64,000 bases of DNA from Sipunculus nudus (taxonomy: Eukaryota > Annelida > Sipuncula > Golfingiida > Sipunculidae): contig CM049307.1 in NCBI GenBank assembly GCA_026874595.1, positions 94,026,330 to 94,090,329 on the forward strand. Reading direction: 5' to 3'. Position numbers and translations under genes: made by a program. The notes beneath the pieces were generated by a model. The model was not told where the DNA came from. It made no database searches and was given only the letters and a program-made list of their open reading frames with translations. This document shows, piece by piece, positions 47,601 through 56,012 of the stretch (the first letter of the stretch is position 1; each line of letters starts with the position of its first letter).

Positions 47601-48238
47601 GTTAAAGCCAATTGTATTATGTGCCTGCTAATTCGCTGACTCGGCGCTTCCGTACTGAATGTAAAAATAATCACGATATATTAGGCAATTAGGCCAGAAC
47701 CAAGATAGGTACCTTTGACCAAAAGTTTCCGAAACGGCACAGTTAAGATTATACAAAATAGATATGCAGACCAATGTTATTTTCTCCTCTTGTGTATATT
47801 TGAATATACAGTGAAACATCGCTTTACGACCACCCGGGTTAGCGACCACCTCAAAATAATAACCACTTTATTCACGGGCCCAGTCCTTTTTTGCTCTTCA
47901 TATCAGAGCTCTCTCAGACGTGTACCTCGAAAAAGGGACTAATTAATCGAGGTCTCGTTGGTACCGTGGTTTCAATGTGGATAATCCGTGATCACTTTAA
48001 CAAACCCTTTAATAACATTTACTTATAACTGCAACATAATCTGCCTATTCCGCCAGGAGCCCTGGCAGTGTTGATTGGTCGCCCCGTCTGGTACGGACTC
48101 GCCTATAGCGGACAGGAGGGAGTAGAGAAGGTCCTCGATATTTTACAGCAAGAGTTCTACAGTACAATGTTACTAACTGGAGCTGACACCCCCGACAAAT
48201 TGGACTCGTCTTTTATTCGTAAAATGTCATCAACATAG
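41427..48238 (+). CDS. HAO gene D: membrane-anchored FMN 2-hydroxyacid oxidase, complete, 5 exons, 396 aa
   Basis: Exons are 41427-41546, 44853-45109, 46342-46842, 47405-47535 and 48057-48238, with an open frame and canonical GT-AG sites. Residues 1-40 are MEASR plus a hydrophobic anchor and a VNK/H-containing linker. The barrel follows, with Tyr24=Y68, Tyr129=Y174, Asp157=D202, Arg164=R210, Lys230=K266, His254=H290 and Arg257=R293. The Trp108 lid position is K152. The complete catalytic set predicts an H2O2-forming 2-hydroxyacid oxidase, but its substrate cannot be named. The C-terminus RKMSST is not a PTS1. It is the only plus-strand copy. Its exon 2 length and C-terminal sequence ([13 protein letters not shown]) group it with gene C. 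Intron 1 (3.3 kb) is filled with transposon remnants. Confidence 0.95.
42170..43245 (+). mobile_element. Penelope-like element remnant (RT end plus GIY-YIG-type endonuclease), gene D intron 1
   Basis: The plus strand encodes [19 protein letters not shown], then the RT thumb and linker with the Cys motif [11 protein letters not shown], then VIYFITCK. After a frame change come [20 protein letters not shown] and, in another frame, [16 protein letters not shown] with [11 protein letters not shown]. This order (thumb, Cys linker, VIYxITC, GETGT..R...H) is that of Penelope-like elements with a GIY-YIG endonuclease. There are at least two frame shifts and the 5' end is truncated at a TA-rich junction, so it is inactive. 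A hammerhead-like core follows at 43134-43161. Confidence 0.8.
43134..43161 (+). ncRNA. Hammerhead-ribozyme-like core in the Penelope 3' region
   Basis: CTGACGA, then stem GCTAC-AGGG-GTAGC, then GAAA matches the CUGANGA - stem II - GAAA core. Penelope-like elements are known to carry such ribozymes. I could not assign convincing stems I and III, so this may be a decayed copy. Confidence 0.4.
43251..43301. repeat. (TA)n microsatellite
   Basis: A TA dinucleotide run directly after the Penelope-like remnant. Confidence 0.97.
43407..43486. repeat. Compound (TA)n(GA)n microsatellite
   Basis: TA repeats pass directly into about 46 bp of GA repeats, which abut the left end of the MITE at 43485. 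Confidence 0.97.
43485..44560. mobile_element. pogo/Tigger-like MITE, ~1.07 kb, gene D intron 1
   Basis: The left end AGTGAAACCTCGTTGTGTCG and the right end (reversed) CAGTGAAACCTCGTTGTGTC form TIRs extended by TCGAAGTCGAA-type motifs. It is inserted between TA-rich microsatellites, which fits TA target preference. Inside, a ~130 bp unit is duplicated in tandem (about 43675-43787 and 43805-43927, sharing GCCGTGATGACCAGT and CAAGCGCGATGG). Confidence 0.65.
44561..44852. repeat. (TA)n then (AAT)n-rich stretch before gene D exon 2
   Basis: A TA run at about 44560-44614, then a stretch of AAT/GAT/AAC triplets at about 44706-44836, close to the exon 2 acceptor. Confidence 0.85.
44853..45109 (+). 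CDS. Gene D exon 2
   Basis: 257 nt, acceptor TTTTTGTTTAG, donor AAGC/GTGAGT, phase 0 to 2. It encodes [20 protein letters not shown] to [12 protein letters not shown](A), with the conserved Tyr in WLYLEQGA. Confidence 0.94.
45364..45928 (+). mobile_element. Candidate solo LTR, gene D intron 2
   Basis: It has the layout of an LTR: TATAAATAAGG near 45428, AATAAA at 45849-45854, and a TGTTACA end at about 45922-45928. The start is uncertain and no target duplication was identified, so this is tentative. Confidence 0.3.
46342..46842 (+). CDS. Gene D exon 3
   Basis: 501 nt, phase 2 to 2, acceptor ATGTTACAG, donor AAG/GTAAGG. It carries [49 protein letters not shown] and IWISNHGGR. Confidence 0.95.
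46855..47105. repeat. Degenerate T-rich minisatellite (~17-18 bp unit) after gene D exon 3
   Basis: Successive units resemble ATTTCTTTTGCCACGGGA, with variants such as ATTTCTTTTACTGTGAG and ATTTCATTTTGCCATATA. It begins 12 bp past the exon 3 donor. Confidence 0.7.
47405..47535 (+). CDS. Gene D exon 4
   Basis: 131 nt, acceptor TCTTTTACAG, donor CTTG/GTACGT, phase 2 to 1. It encodes [20 protein letters not shown] and [20 protein letters not shown]. Confidence 0.94.
47810..47985. mobile_element. Small pogo/Tigger-like MITE, gene D intron 4
   Basis: CAGTGAAACATCGCTTTACG, then GACCACCCGGGTTAGCGACC, and a right end TGGTTTCAATG that is roughly the inverse of the left. It is preceded by TATA. The TIRs are poorly matched. 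Confidence 0.45.
48057..48238 (+). CDS. Gene D exon 5 with stop codon
   Basis: 182 nt, acceptor TTCCGCCAG, TAG at 48236-48238. It encodes [20 protein letters not shown] and ends [17 protein letters not shown]. Confidence 0.95.
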
Positions 48239-48260
48239 ACCAGTATTGACATATATAGAA

Positions 48261-48266
48261 AATAAA
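48261..48266 (+). terminator. Candidate polyadenylation signal of gene D
   Basis: AATAAA starts 22 nt past the stop codon. If it is used, the 3' UTR is very short. Confidence 0.55.
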
Positions 48267-48411
48267 TTTAGTAGTGTTTATAATGAAAATATATATGCAG
48301 ATATGTATAGATCACAGTTATGTTATATATATTTGCAAAGACCTTGATGGCATTGGTTCCAAGTCTGCTATTCACACCATTCACACATGATATAGCAGTA
48401 TATTAAGAATA

Positions 48412-48413
<2 letters not shown>

Positions 48414-48465
<52 letters not shown>

Positions 48466-48588
48466 TTGTAAAGTCAATCGAAGTTCACTTCAATACGACC
48501 TCGGTCTACTGCGCATGCGTGAGCATGGAGTAGCTAATAGACACCAATGTAGTGCTCCGAGGACATATATATATATATATATATATGC
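48414..48588. repeat. (TA)n microsatellites downstream of gene D
   Basis: TA runs at 48414-48461 and about 48566-48588, followed by short TG-rich sequence to about 48625. Confidence 0.95.
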
Positions 48589-48629
48589 GCGTGTGTGGGG
48601 GGAGTGATGGTGTGTGTGTGTGCATGTGC

Positions 48630-51460
48630 AATGCTAATATGAATGGCAATGTTGTTAATTATGGGGGAAACGTATTTTTATAAGCAAAGTAACACATAAA
48701 ATATATAATATTCAAAATAAACTAGATGTTTGTAATCGTCAGGAAGTCTACCCCGACTGGTGCAACTGAGCGATAAATGGAAATCGGCTATGGAGTGTAC
48801 GACCTTTGAGATTGGGTCAAGTTAAAAAAAAATTATAAACAATATAAGTACACATCTGTGACCGATTACTAATATTTTGCAAAAAGTTCAGTCTTTGAAA
48901 ATCAACCAAACATGGGAAGAAAAAAAAATGCAATGTATGGTTTTGTAGTCTGGGGGACATAACGAAGGTCCGTCCACGAAAGCTTTTTACGCAAAAAAAA
49001 AATAATGTTATAAGGCCCTTAAGGCCCCCTCCGTACGGGAGAGGCCTAAATATATGGCCAGGTGATCACAGCGCCTCTATTTATCGTCTGCTTTCTATCT
49101 ATATACTACTGAAATAGACCTTTTCCGTTTCACTCGCGACACCTGTCGGTGATATTCAACATCCACGGTTCTGGGTTGTACACGTGTACGGGAGTCAAAG
49201 GCGGAAGCAGTTGTGTTTTGGGCCCTGATGAATTAAATTGGCTTGAACCCAGTATCACCCATCATTGATAAAGCCCACCATAAAACAACAAAAAGTATGT
49301 TGCAGTATATAAGATAAAACAAGGACGGGGCGCCTTATTTTATCTTATATTGAACCACATGCGCTTGAATTGCTCTTATTTTAGGCCTAGATGTCGGTTA
49401 AATTTGTTACTTTTCTGGGTCATTTCTTTATAACTACTACTTATCTGACAATTTCCTAGATTTTTTCGCACTATATGATCCATCTCTTTATTATTTACTA
49501 AATATTCTCTAATATTTAACCGAAATCTACACTAAGAGCAATTCAAGCGCCTGTGATTGAACTTATATTATAGCCTTTGATGCGGGGCCGTGTAGTGTCT
49601 ATCCGCACGACCGTCGTAGACAAGCTCCTCTTAGGTTATACATATAACAATGCAAGGGAAAAAAGGTAATCATATAAACAGACTACTGACCAGTGAAACC
49701 ACTACTGACCATGTATCAACACATACGCAGATTGCTAACTAAAATTGGTAGCGTCCTTGGCAACCTTGAGAACCTGAAAGAAACAACTTGTTCATGAAGA
49801 AAAGCTGTGTCTACATCTAACAATCAATGATGAGTGCGTTGAAAAATAATGAAGTTAACTATTTTAAGCTTTTCAAAAGTAGAGAAGACGTTCATTAACG
49901 TTTTATTCTTGAAATATGAATGTCCAACATATATCCAATTAGCACAAAACAGTTCGCACAAAAATGTTCTTAAAATGTAAAAAAACATGGTTAGAACAAT
50001 GCTTTGAACCCTTTTCTTAGTAAATGTTCCCTTATCCTGCTGTATCATTTGCTGGAAAATATGTTATTTTTTTCAATTGCATTTAAGTGTTACATTTTAA
50101 AAATTTCTTATGAAAAATTGCATAACATTCTTAGAAAGTAATCAAAATATTTCTTTCAAATATTCATTATTTTGACAGAACCGTAAATATATAATTTTAA
50201 AAACGAAATATACTATTCTTATACATAGGTAATATTTTTCAACAATACATGCAAAGTTTAAACGAATTCGTCCCACATTTTAAAATGTCTAACATTTTTT
50301 TTAATATAAAATTTTATAATTTTATTTTAAATGGACTGTTGCGACATATGTGCAACGAAAATGTGCGTAAAATGTTTTTTTCTGCGTGGGTATATTCACA
50401 CGTTAACTTACCAATTTTAATAAACCAATATTATTAACAAAAGTGTACAATGCTGTGTCACTGTGATAAACTTGCATTCTGTTAACTATTTATTGGTCCC
50501 CTGAACACTAAGACTCAAAATCAAATGAACAAGTTATCCTCGTCTCCCCTGTACACTTCTGGTCAAATGCTGCCTGGGGGTCAGCTGACCCGAAACCTAT
50601 ACACGACAGCACAAACGCACGCAGTAAGCATGCCAATGGAAAAGGTGTATTGTCCTGTCTGTTTGCCCCAGAAATCCCGCAGGAACGGGGCATGACAGTG
50701 GGCCAGTTTTCCTATCAGCGTCAGTCAGATGCCAAAACTTACAGAATGCACACCAATTCTGCCCTCTCACTTACACACAAGTGAATTCCTGGCAGCATTA
50801 CATCACAGGTCTCTCGCACAATATTACACCGCTCTCCACCTCGCCATTGCTAACCTTTCCCTTGGCCAAAAACTCAAATAATAGGTTCCGTATAGACCAC
50901 CTGCCGTTGATACCTTGCAGGTCTGGGGAGTTCGCTACCTTATGGGTCAGGGGACACACTCGACAATATACTCTTGCTCTGCTACGGGATTCAACATGTA
51001 TCCGTTTTCTCGAATACAATATAAACATATCAGGAATGATCATATCATCTATAAGGCAATGATTACAAATAACAAAAAAATACAACATAAGAAAAGTACA
51101 ATTACAAATATGATGCAGGTTGTAAACAAATTATTAAAATATCAGAAAATAACATATATATTTCTTTGCGAAAAACACATAAAACATATATATGCAACTG
51201 ATTCGCAACGAAAATTTATGATAAATAAAAAATATATGTTATAAAACTTTACACATATGTATGTCGATTGCAGTATAAATATCCATATTTATATTAAACA
51301 GAGAAATGAAGACCCCCAAAATAATAATAAAACACAGGAATAGCAGTTAAGCATTTCACCACCACTTGATATAACAGACTTTTCCAGCCAATCTTCGCCG
51401 ACGTCCTTAACCCCTTATTCACATGCGGCATTGTCGCTGAGTTAGCATACTGGTTTTCAT
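48630..51460. other. Intergenic stretch downstream of gene D
   Basis: No coding homology was recognised. The only structured element is the palindromic MITE at about 49344-49574. Overlapping frames on both strands near 50781-51244 do not resemble any family I know. Confidence 0.4.
49344..49574. mobile_element. Palindromic MITE, ~230 bp
   Basis: The left arm CATGCGCTTGAATTGCTCTT.TTTTAGGCCTAGATGTCGGTTAAAT is mirrored on the right (reversed CAGGCGCTTGAATTGCTCTT.GTGTAGATTTCGGTTAAAT). The arms are about 50 bp with a spacer of about 120 bp. There is no coding capacity. Confidence 0.65.
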
Positions 51461-51463
51461 ATA

Positions 51464-51465
<2 letters not shown>

Positions 51466-51520
<55 letters not shown>
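51466..51520. repeat. (TA)n microsatellite
   Basis: A TA run of about 54 bp. Confidence 0.97.
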
Positions 51521-51524
<4 letters not shown>

Positions 51525-52059
51525 GGGAAAGCTACATGCAAGGCACATTCTGATATAATTTATGGATGATTAGGCGGATTTTTTTTTCTATCCCACTTTC
51601 TCGTATTTTTATGATATGTAACTAAACGTTTTTCTCTCGCAAACAAAACCAGGTCGACCTACCTTCCTCATAAAGCGGTTATACACAGCAGTCGTCCCCG
51701 GTCTCCTTTTCATTTTAACCGCTGCTTAGTTTAGCAAGGTTCTCGGAGCATGACCACCGGAGTGAGCACAGAGCAAAGAATAGTAATGAGACCAATCGTA
51801 GCGTGGTATCGCATTGTGCATCCAGTCCCAATTTTAAATATACGCTCTCATAGGCCTGATTACACCGAGACGTCCACTTTTGTTGATCTGTTTCTTGGAA
51901 TTGTGCCAGACCCGTGGTAATCCTACCAAATCAATCCATCAGTACATGGGATATTTATGAATAGTTGTGTCTGCTATTAGCAGAAATGAACAAATCTCAA
52001 TGAAGCCTCAGATGAATGTGCTACACGCTGATAGGGGCCTATGCGAGGGGCCGAAGAAC

Positions 52060-52198
52060 TGCCGAAGAAGCTCCTAGGAGTTGCATAGCGTTTAGAAATT
52101 CCGGCTGTAAAATGTCTAGGGTGTTCTCTATACCTTCCTTAACGCTGTGGAAGAATCCGTACTGGATCGAACGTCCAATAAAATACAGCACGGGCACC
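52060..52198 (-). pseudogene. P2 exon 5 relic
   Basis: GGTGCCCGTGCTGTATTTTA matches gene B GGCGCCCGTGCTGTGTTTAT with one inserted T. Further matches are ACTTT.ACAGC-like sequence, GAATTTCTAAACGCTATGCA and ACTCCTAGGAGCT. The acceptor is lost. Confidence 0.75.
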
Positions 52199-52452
52199 CA
52201 TAGGCAGATATTCATAAATATATCAAAGTCAATCTTAATAGTGAAACCATCTTTTTAGTCTACAATAACTAATGGGAATATACATGAATTGGTATTTATG
52301 AAGGAAATATTACTGGTGGGTCATTAAAGTAAATGTTTCACCGCACTCTGGGGACTAAAGACTTTTTTTATTTATTTATTTTTATTTTTATTTTACTTGT
52401 CAACATACAGTGCGTGGACTTTTCAACAGACCCAGACTATATAAATAAATAA

Positions 52453-52455
<3 letters not shown>

Positions 52456-52506
<51 letters not shown>
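52456..52506. repeat. (TA)n microsatellite
   Basis: A TA run of about 50 bp preceded by (AAAT)n. Confidence 0.97.
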
Positions 52507-52509
<3 letters not shown>

Positions 52510-53097
52510 TGTATGTGCCCTTTTTACGAAGGAGAAAGGTAAAAGCGTTCAATAGACCAATTGTGCAGCCAAAATCCTCCAAACAAGAGGTGTATACATT
52601 GCTGAGGTAGCAGCGCTCTGCTTCCCACCCTCTATTGGATTTAAGCTATGTCAGCTGCTCCAGGTCTCATAACAAAGCTTCCATAGGGCGTATAGCAAAA
52701 TTAAAATGATAGGATTGCATACACAAAAACTAGAATTTCATAGCACTGCTGGTGCCATAGTATCCCCAGATAGGTCCCCATAGTTTCCCCAATTACCCCC
52801 CCCCCCCCTCCTTAAATGCCCCCCCCCCCACCCCCCGTCTTCAGCAGCATACTGACACTTGGTGAGCGACCATGGTTTCTTCCGTCTGTTAACAAGAGAA
52901 ACAATATTTTTTATCAAATATATGAAATATTCAAAGTCAAGGCCACTCTCAGAGGAAAGGTTATGACCCAAATTTGAATATACCTCAAACCATAACCCAT
53001 ATCTATCTATATGCATTCATCGATATCACCTGTGTTACACAACTACATGTTTTATGACCAAAGTTTAAACTTATGTATGTATGGAAGAATATATATG

Positions 53098-53139
<42 letters not shown>

Positions 53140-53293
53140 ATAAGTATATATGTGTCAGTCAATGTGTAACATCAGTCATTTTTTTAATTGCAAAACTGAC
53201 TAATCACTTAGACATTTTACAAATTGAGTGAAAAATCAGTCATTTTATGACCATTTATTAACATTTCATGAATTTTATATACGTTTATTTTAC

Positions 53294-53371
<78 letters not shown>

Positions 53372-53375
<4 letters not shown>

Positions 53376-53558
53376 GAAACCTCGTTGTGTCGAAGTCGAA
53401 GGGACCTAAGCAAACTTCGACACATCCGAGGTTCGACAAAAGCGGGTTTTATTTGGTAATAATTTAACTAGAGATTTCCGGAATATCGAGTCTGTAACTT
53501 CGACATAAGCGGGGTATTCGACTTAAGCGAGTTCGACATAATTTTTTAAAATATTTCA

Positions 53559-53561
<3 letters not shown>
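53372..53561. mobile_element. pogo/Tigger-like MITE, ~190 bp, inside a (TA)n array
   Basis: The left end AGTGAAACCTCGTTGTGTCG and the right end (reversed) CAGTGAAATATTTTAAAAAA carry TTCGACA/TGTCGAA motifs on both sides. (TA)n lies on both flanks (53297-53371, 53562-53600). The left end is nearly identical to that of the element at 43485. Confidence 0.7.
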
Positions 53562-53602
<41 letters not shown>

Positions 53603-54149
53603 CATCAGATTATTGCACAGTTTAATATTTATATAATAAAAATGTTATTTGGGTTAAATCCTAGTTCTGGCAGAAATAAATATTTAGTCGAATGAAATGT
53701 TAATATTACACTTCCTCAGGGGCGCAATTTCCATTTGTACTTTGGGAGAGAATGTTGGTATGGTGTCCCCGTGCGGAAAAATTGTCACAATTTTCTTTCA
53801 AAATCTTAGCATTTTGAAGCTTCGACGCCTGGTTTTAAATATCAAAATATAAACCTTACCATCCTTTCTTCATTTAGTTTCGCATCGATTTGTTTTGTTC
53901 GTCGAACAAAATCAAAGATATATAAGCGTTGGATAATAAAAATAAATCAATACAATTGATATAAGTTGCTTTCGATATATTACTGGAGACAGATTGCTGT
54001 CACCAGTCTGTATGTTTCATATCTATTTTAAACCGACATGCATCACGTATAACCACATTTGTGTCTTCGGATGGTCACATCTTTGTAAATACAAAATAAT
54101 TAATTTTTAATTCAAACACCACATGGAGACAAGCGATGAAGAATATTTA

Positions 54150-54360
54150 TTCTGTTATATTTGATATGATTTACAGACAATTTCAATACAGGGTCTTGCA
54201 TCAGATTTATCAGTGAACGAAAACTTGTATAAATGGAAAATAATAACCACTAACAAATGTGCATACTGTTCTTATGAAGACGAAACGATCATACATATCT
54301 TTTGTGAATGTGTTGTGTTTCCCTCTATAGCCAGATAACTGAAAGGGTTCGATATTTTTG
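54150..54360 (+). mobile_element. LINE ORF2 C-terminal zinc-binding remnant
   Basis: In broken frames the plus strand reads QFQYRVLHQI, then NENLYKWKIITTNKCAYCSY and EDETIIHIFCECVVF. CxxC...HxxxxC after a Y/W-K-W segment is typical of the reverse-transcriptase-associated zinc-binding tail of non-LTR elements. It is short and contains stops. Confidence 0.6.
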
Positions 54361-54607
54361 AGTTATGATGGCAGATATGTGCCATTCGTTAATCAATAAT
54401 CCTTTACTGCAGAACACCAGAGTAAAGACCTTATTGATATGTTTTCATAAGGTCCGCCAGGACGTTATTCGTTCATCCATGCATACCAACTGTATACGAT
54501 ACAGAAGGCCAATTTAGAAGCAGGGGCCTTCGTAGACGGAGGCCTTATAATGTTAAGTCTGAACCATTACTTGTTCTCTTTCATTATATATAGCTTTCAA
54601 TATTAAT

Positions 54608-54613
54608 TTTATT
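54608..54613 (-). terminator. Candidate polyadenylation signal of the lectin gene
   Basis: AATAAA on the minus strand, about 275 nt past the lectin stop codon. Confidence 0.35.
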
Positions 54614-54885
54614 ATATAAAATGATAAATGGATTGCAATTAAAAAAATCACAGTATTCACAATTATTATAAAAAAAATTCTGTAAACTCCTTTACCAGAG
54701 CCATTCATATGGTATTTAGCTTTGATATGAGTTTCCGATGGAATTAAGATTTTCCCAGTTTTCATAAAAGTGTTTTCACGTACACTCGTTGAACACCAAA
54801 TCACATTTTAGAACTGCACAAAGACTCATAACTACGTTGAATAGGTTAACTAGGCCAACTTAACCTCACATTATTGTTGGATATC

Positions 54886-55109
54886 TTAACTAAAGACCTT
54901 TAACTCACAAAGAGGTCTTAGGTTTATCAAACAAGGAACATTTGCCCATTTATAATAACGAATAGGCCGAAGGGACAGACACTGGTTACGAGTATGTGAC
55001 GTGCCGGGATGGCCGACATCCCAGTTCTGAAATTCAATTTCTTTACTACCAAGCCACCAGTTCCACTTGCCAAGTGATGTGCTGTAATATCCAGAGGTCC
55101 AGATATCTT
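54886..55109 (-). CDS. Lectin gene exon 5 (CTLD second half and stop)
   Basis: 224 nt, acceptor GTTACACAG, TAA at 54886-54888. It encodes EDIWTSGYYSTSLGKWNWWL, GSKEIEFQNWDVGHPG, NQCLSLRPIRYYKWANVPCL and RPLCELKVFS. It completes the fold with the conserved Trp and Cys pairs. Confidence 0.88.
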
Positions 55110-55783
55110 CTGTGTAACAAATAAACAGTAAGCAATGAATGCTTTCTTACGTTTTCAAGCATAGTTAGATAAAATATAAGGCTAGGTCAAATAAATAATC
55201 ATTTATTTCAGAATTGAAAGTTACGAACTCTTTATTAAAGGCGAGATATTCATCACACAGATGTCTTTTCATTATTTGGTAGATTTCCCGATAATCTTTT
55301 TATCCAAGAACTGCCCGTTGCAATTTGGTGATTATCCTCTTAAACTTAAATGTCATCTCACATTTTGACAATAAAGCTGATTAAAGACAAAAAGCCTAAA
55401 AAGAGAGGCAGAACGCATGAAAAAAAATGATATTGTTCAGCAACTTTCTGATTCTCCTAATTCCATGTGCTTGCCATGTCGTAAAAAATGCTTCCTGTGA
55501 TATTCATTTTAATAAGGAACTACCATAATGTGCAAGACATTTTTCATCGCAACTTCTTTATTAGAAGTGATACGCCATTTATGAAAATGCTAAGAGCTGG
55601 TACAGAAATTTATTACAAAAAAGGACAGTTACACATTACAACTGATGCGTCAACGCATTTCTTCGTAAATACATCAAACGTCCGTTAACATATCATGTCG
55701 GATCATTGCAATAGCATGGAAACACGTGTTAATGTGCAACTGACCAGTTTTGCATAAAATACTGTATAAATACATATATATAT

Positions 55784-55844
<61 letters not shown>

Positions 55845-55946
55845 TACCAATTCCTTAGATTAGTGCATTTTAAAAGTCATGGATTTATTGAAAAACAAGG
55901 TATTCCAACCTACGTGTTTTTGATATATCGATGCCATTGGAACATA

Positions 55947-56012
<66 letters not shown>

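Larger units (their letters stand above)
52201..54145. other. Repeat-rich stretch between P2 exon 5 and the lectin gene
   Basis: It contains (TA)n runs at 52456-52506, 53101-53136, 53297-53371 and 53562-53600, poly-C tracts at about 52797-52838 and the MITE at 53372-53561. No exon was recognised. Confidence 0.5.

Noticed and set aside
50781-51244. Overlapping plus and minus frames of about 100 codons
   Set aside because: Both strands are open over the same bases and neither product resembles a known family.
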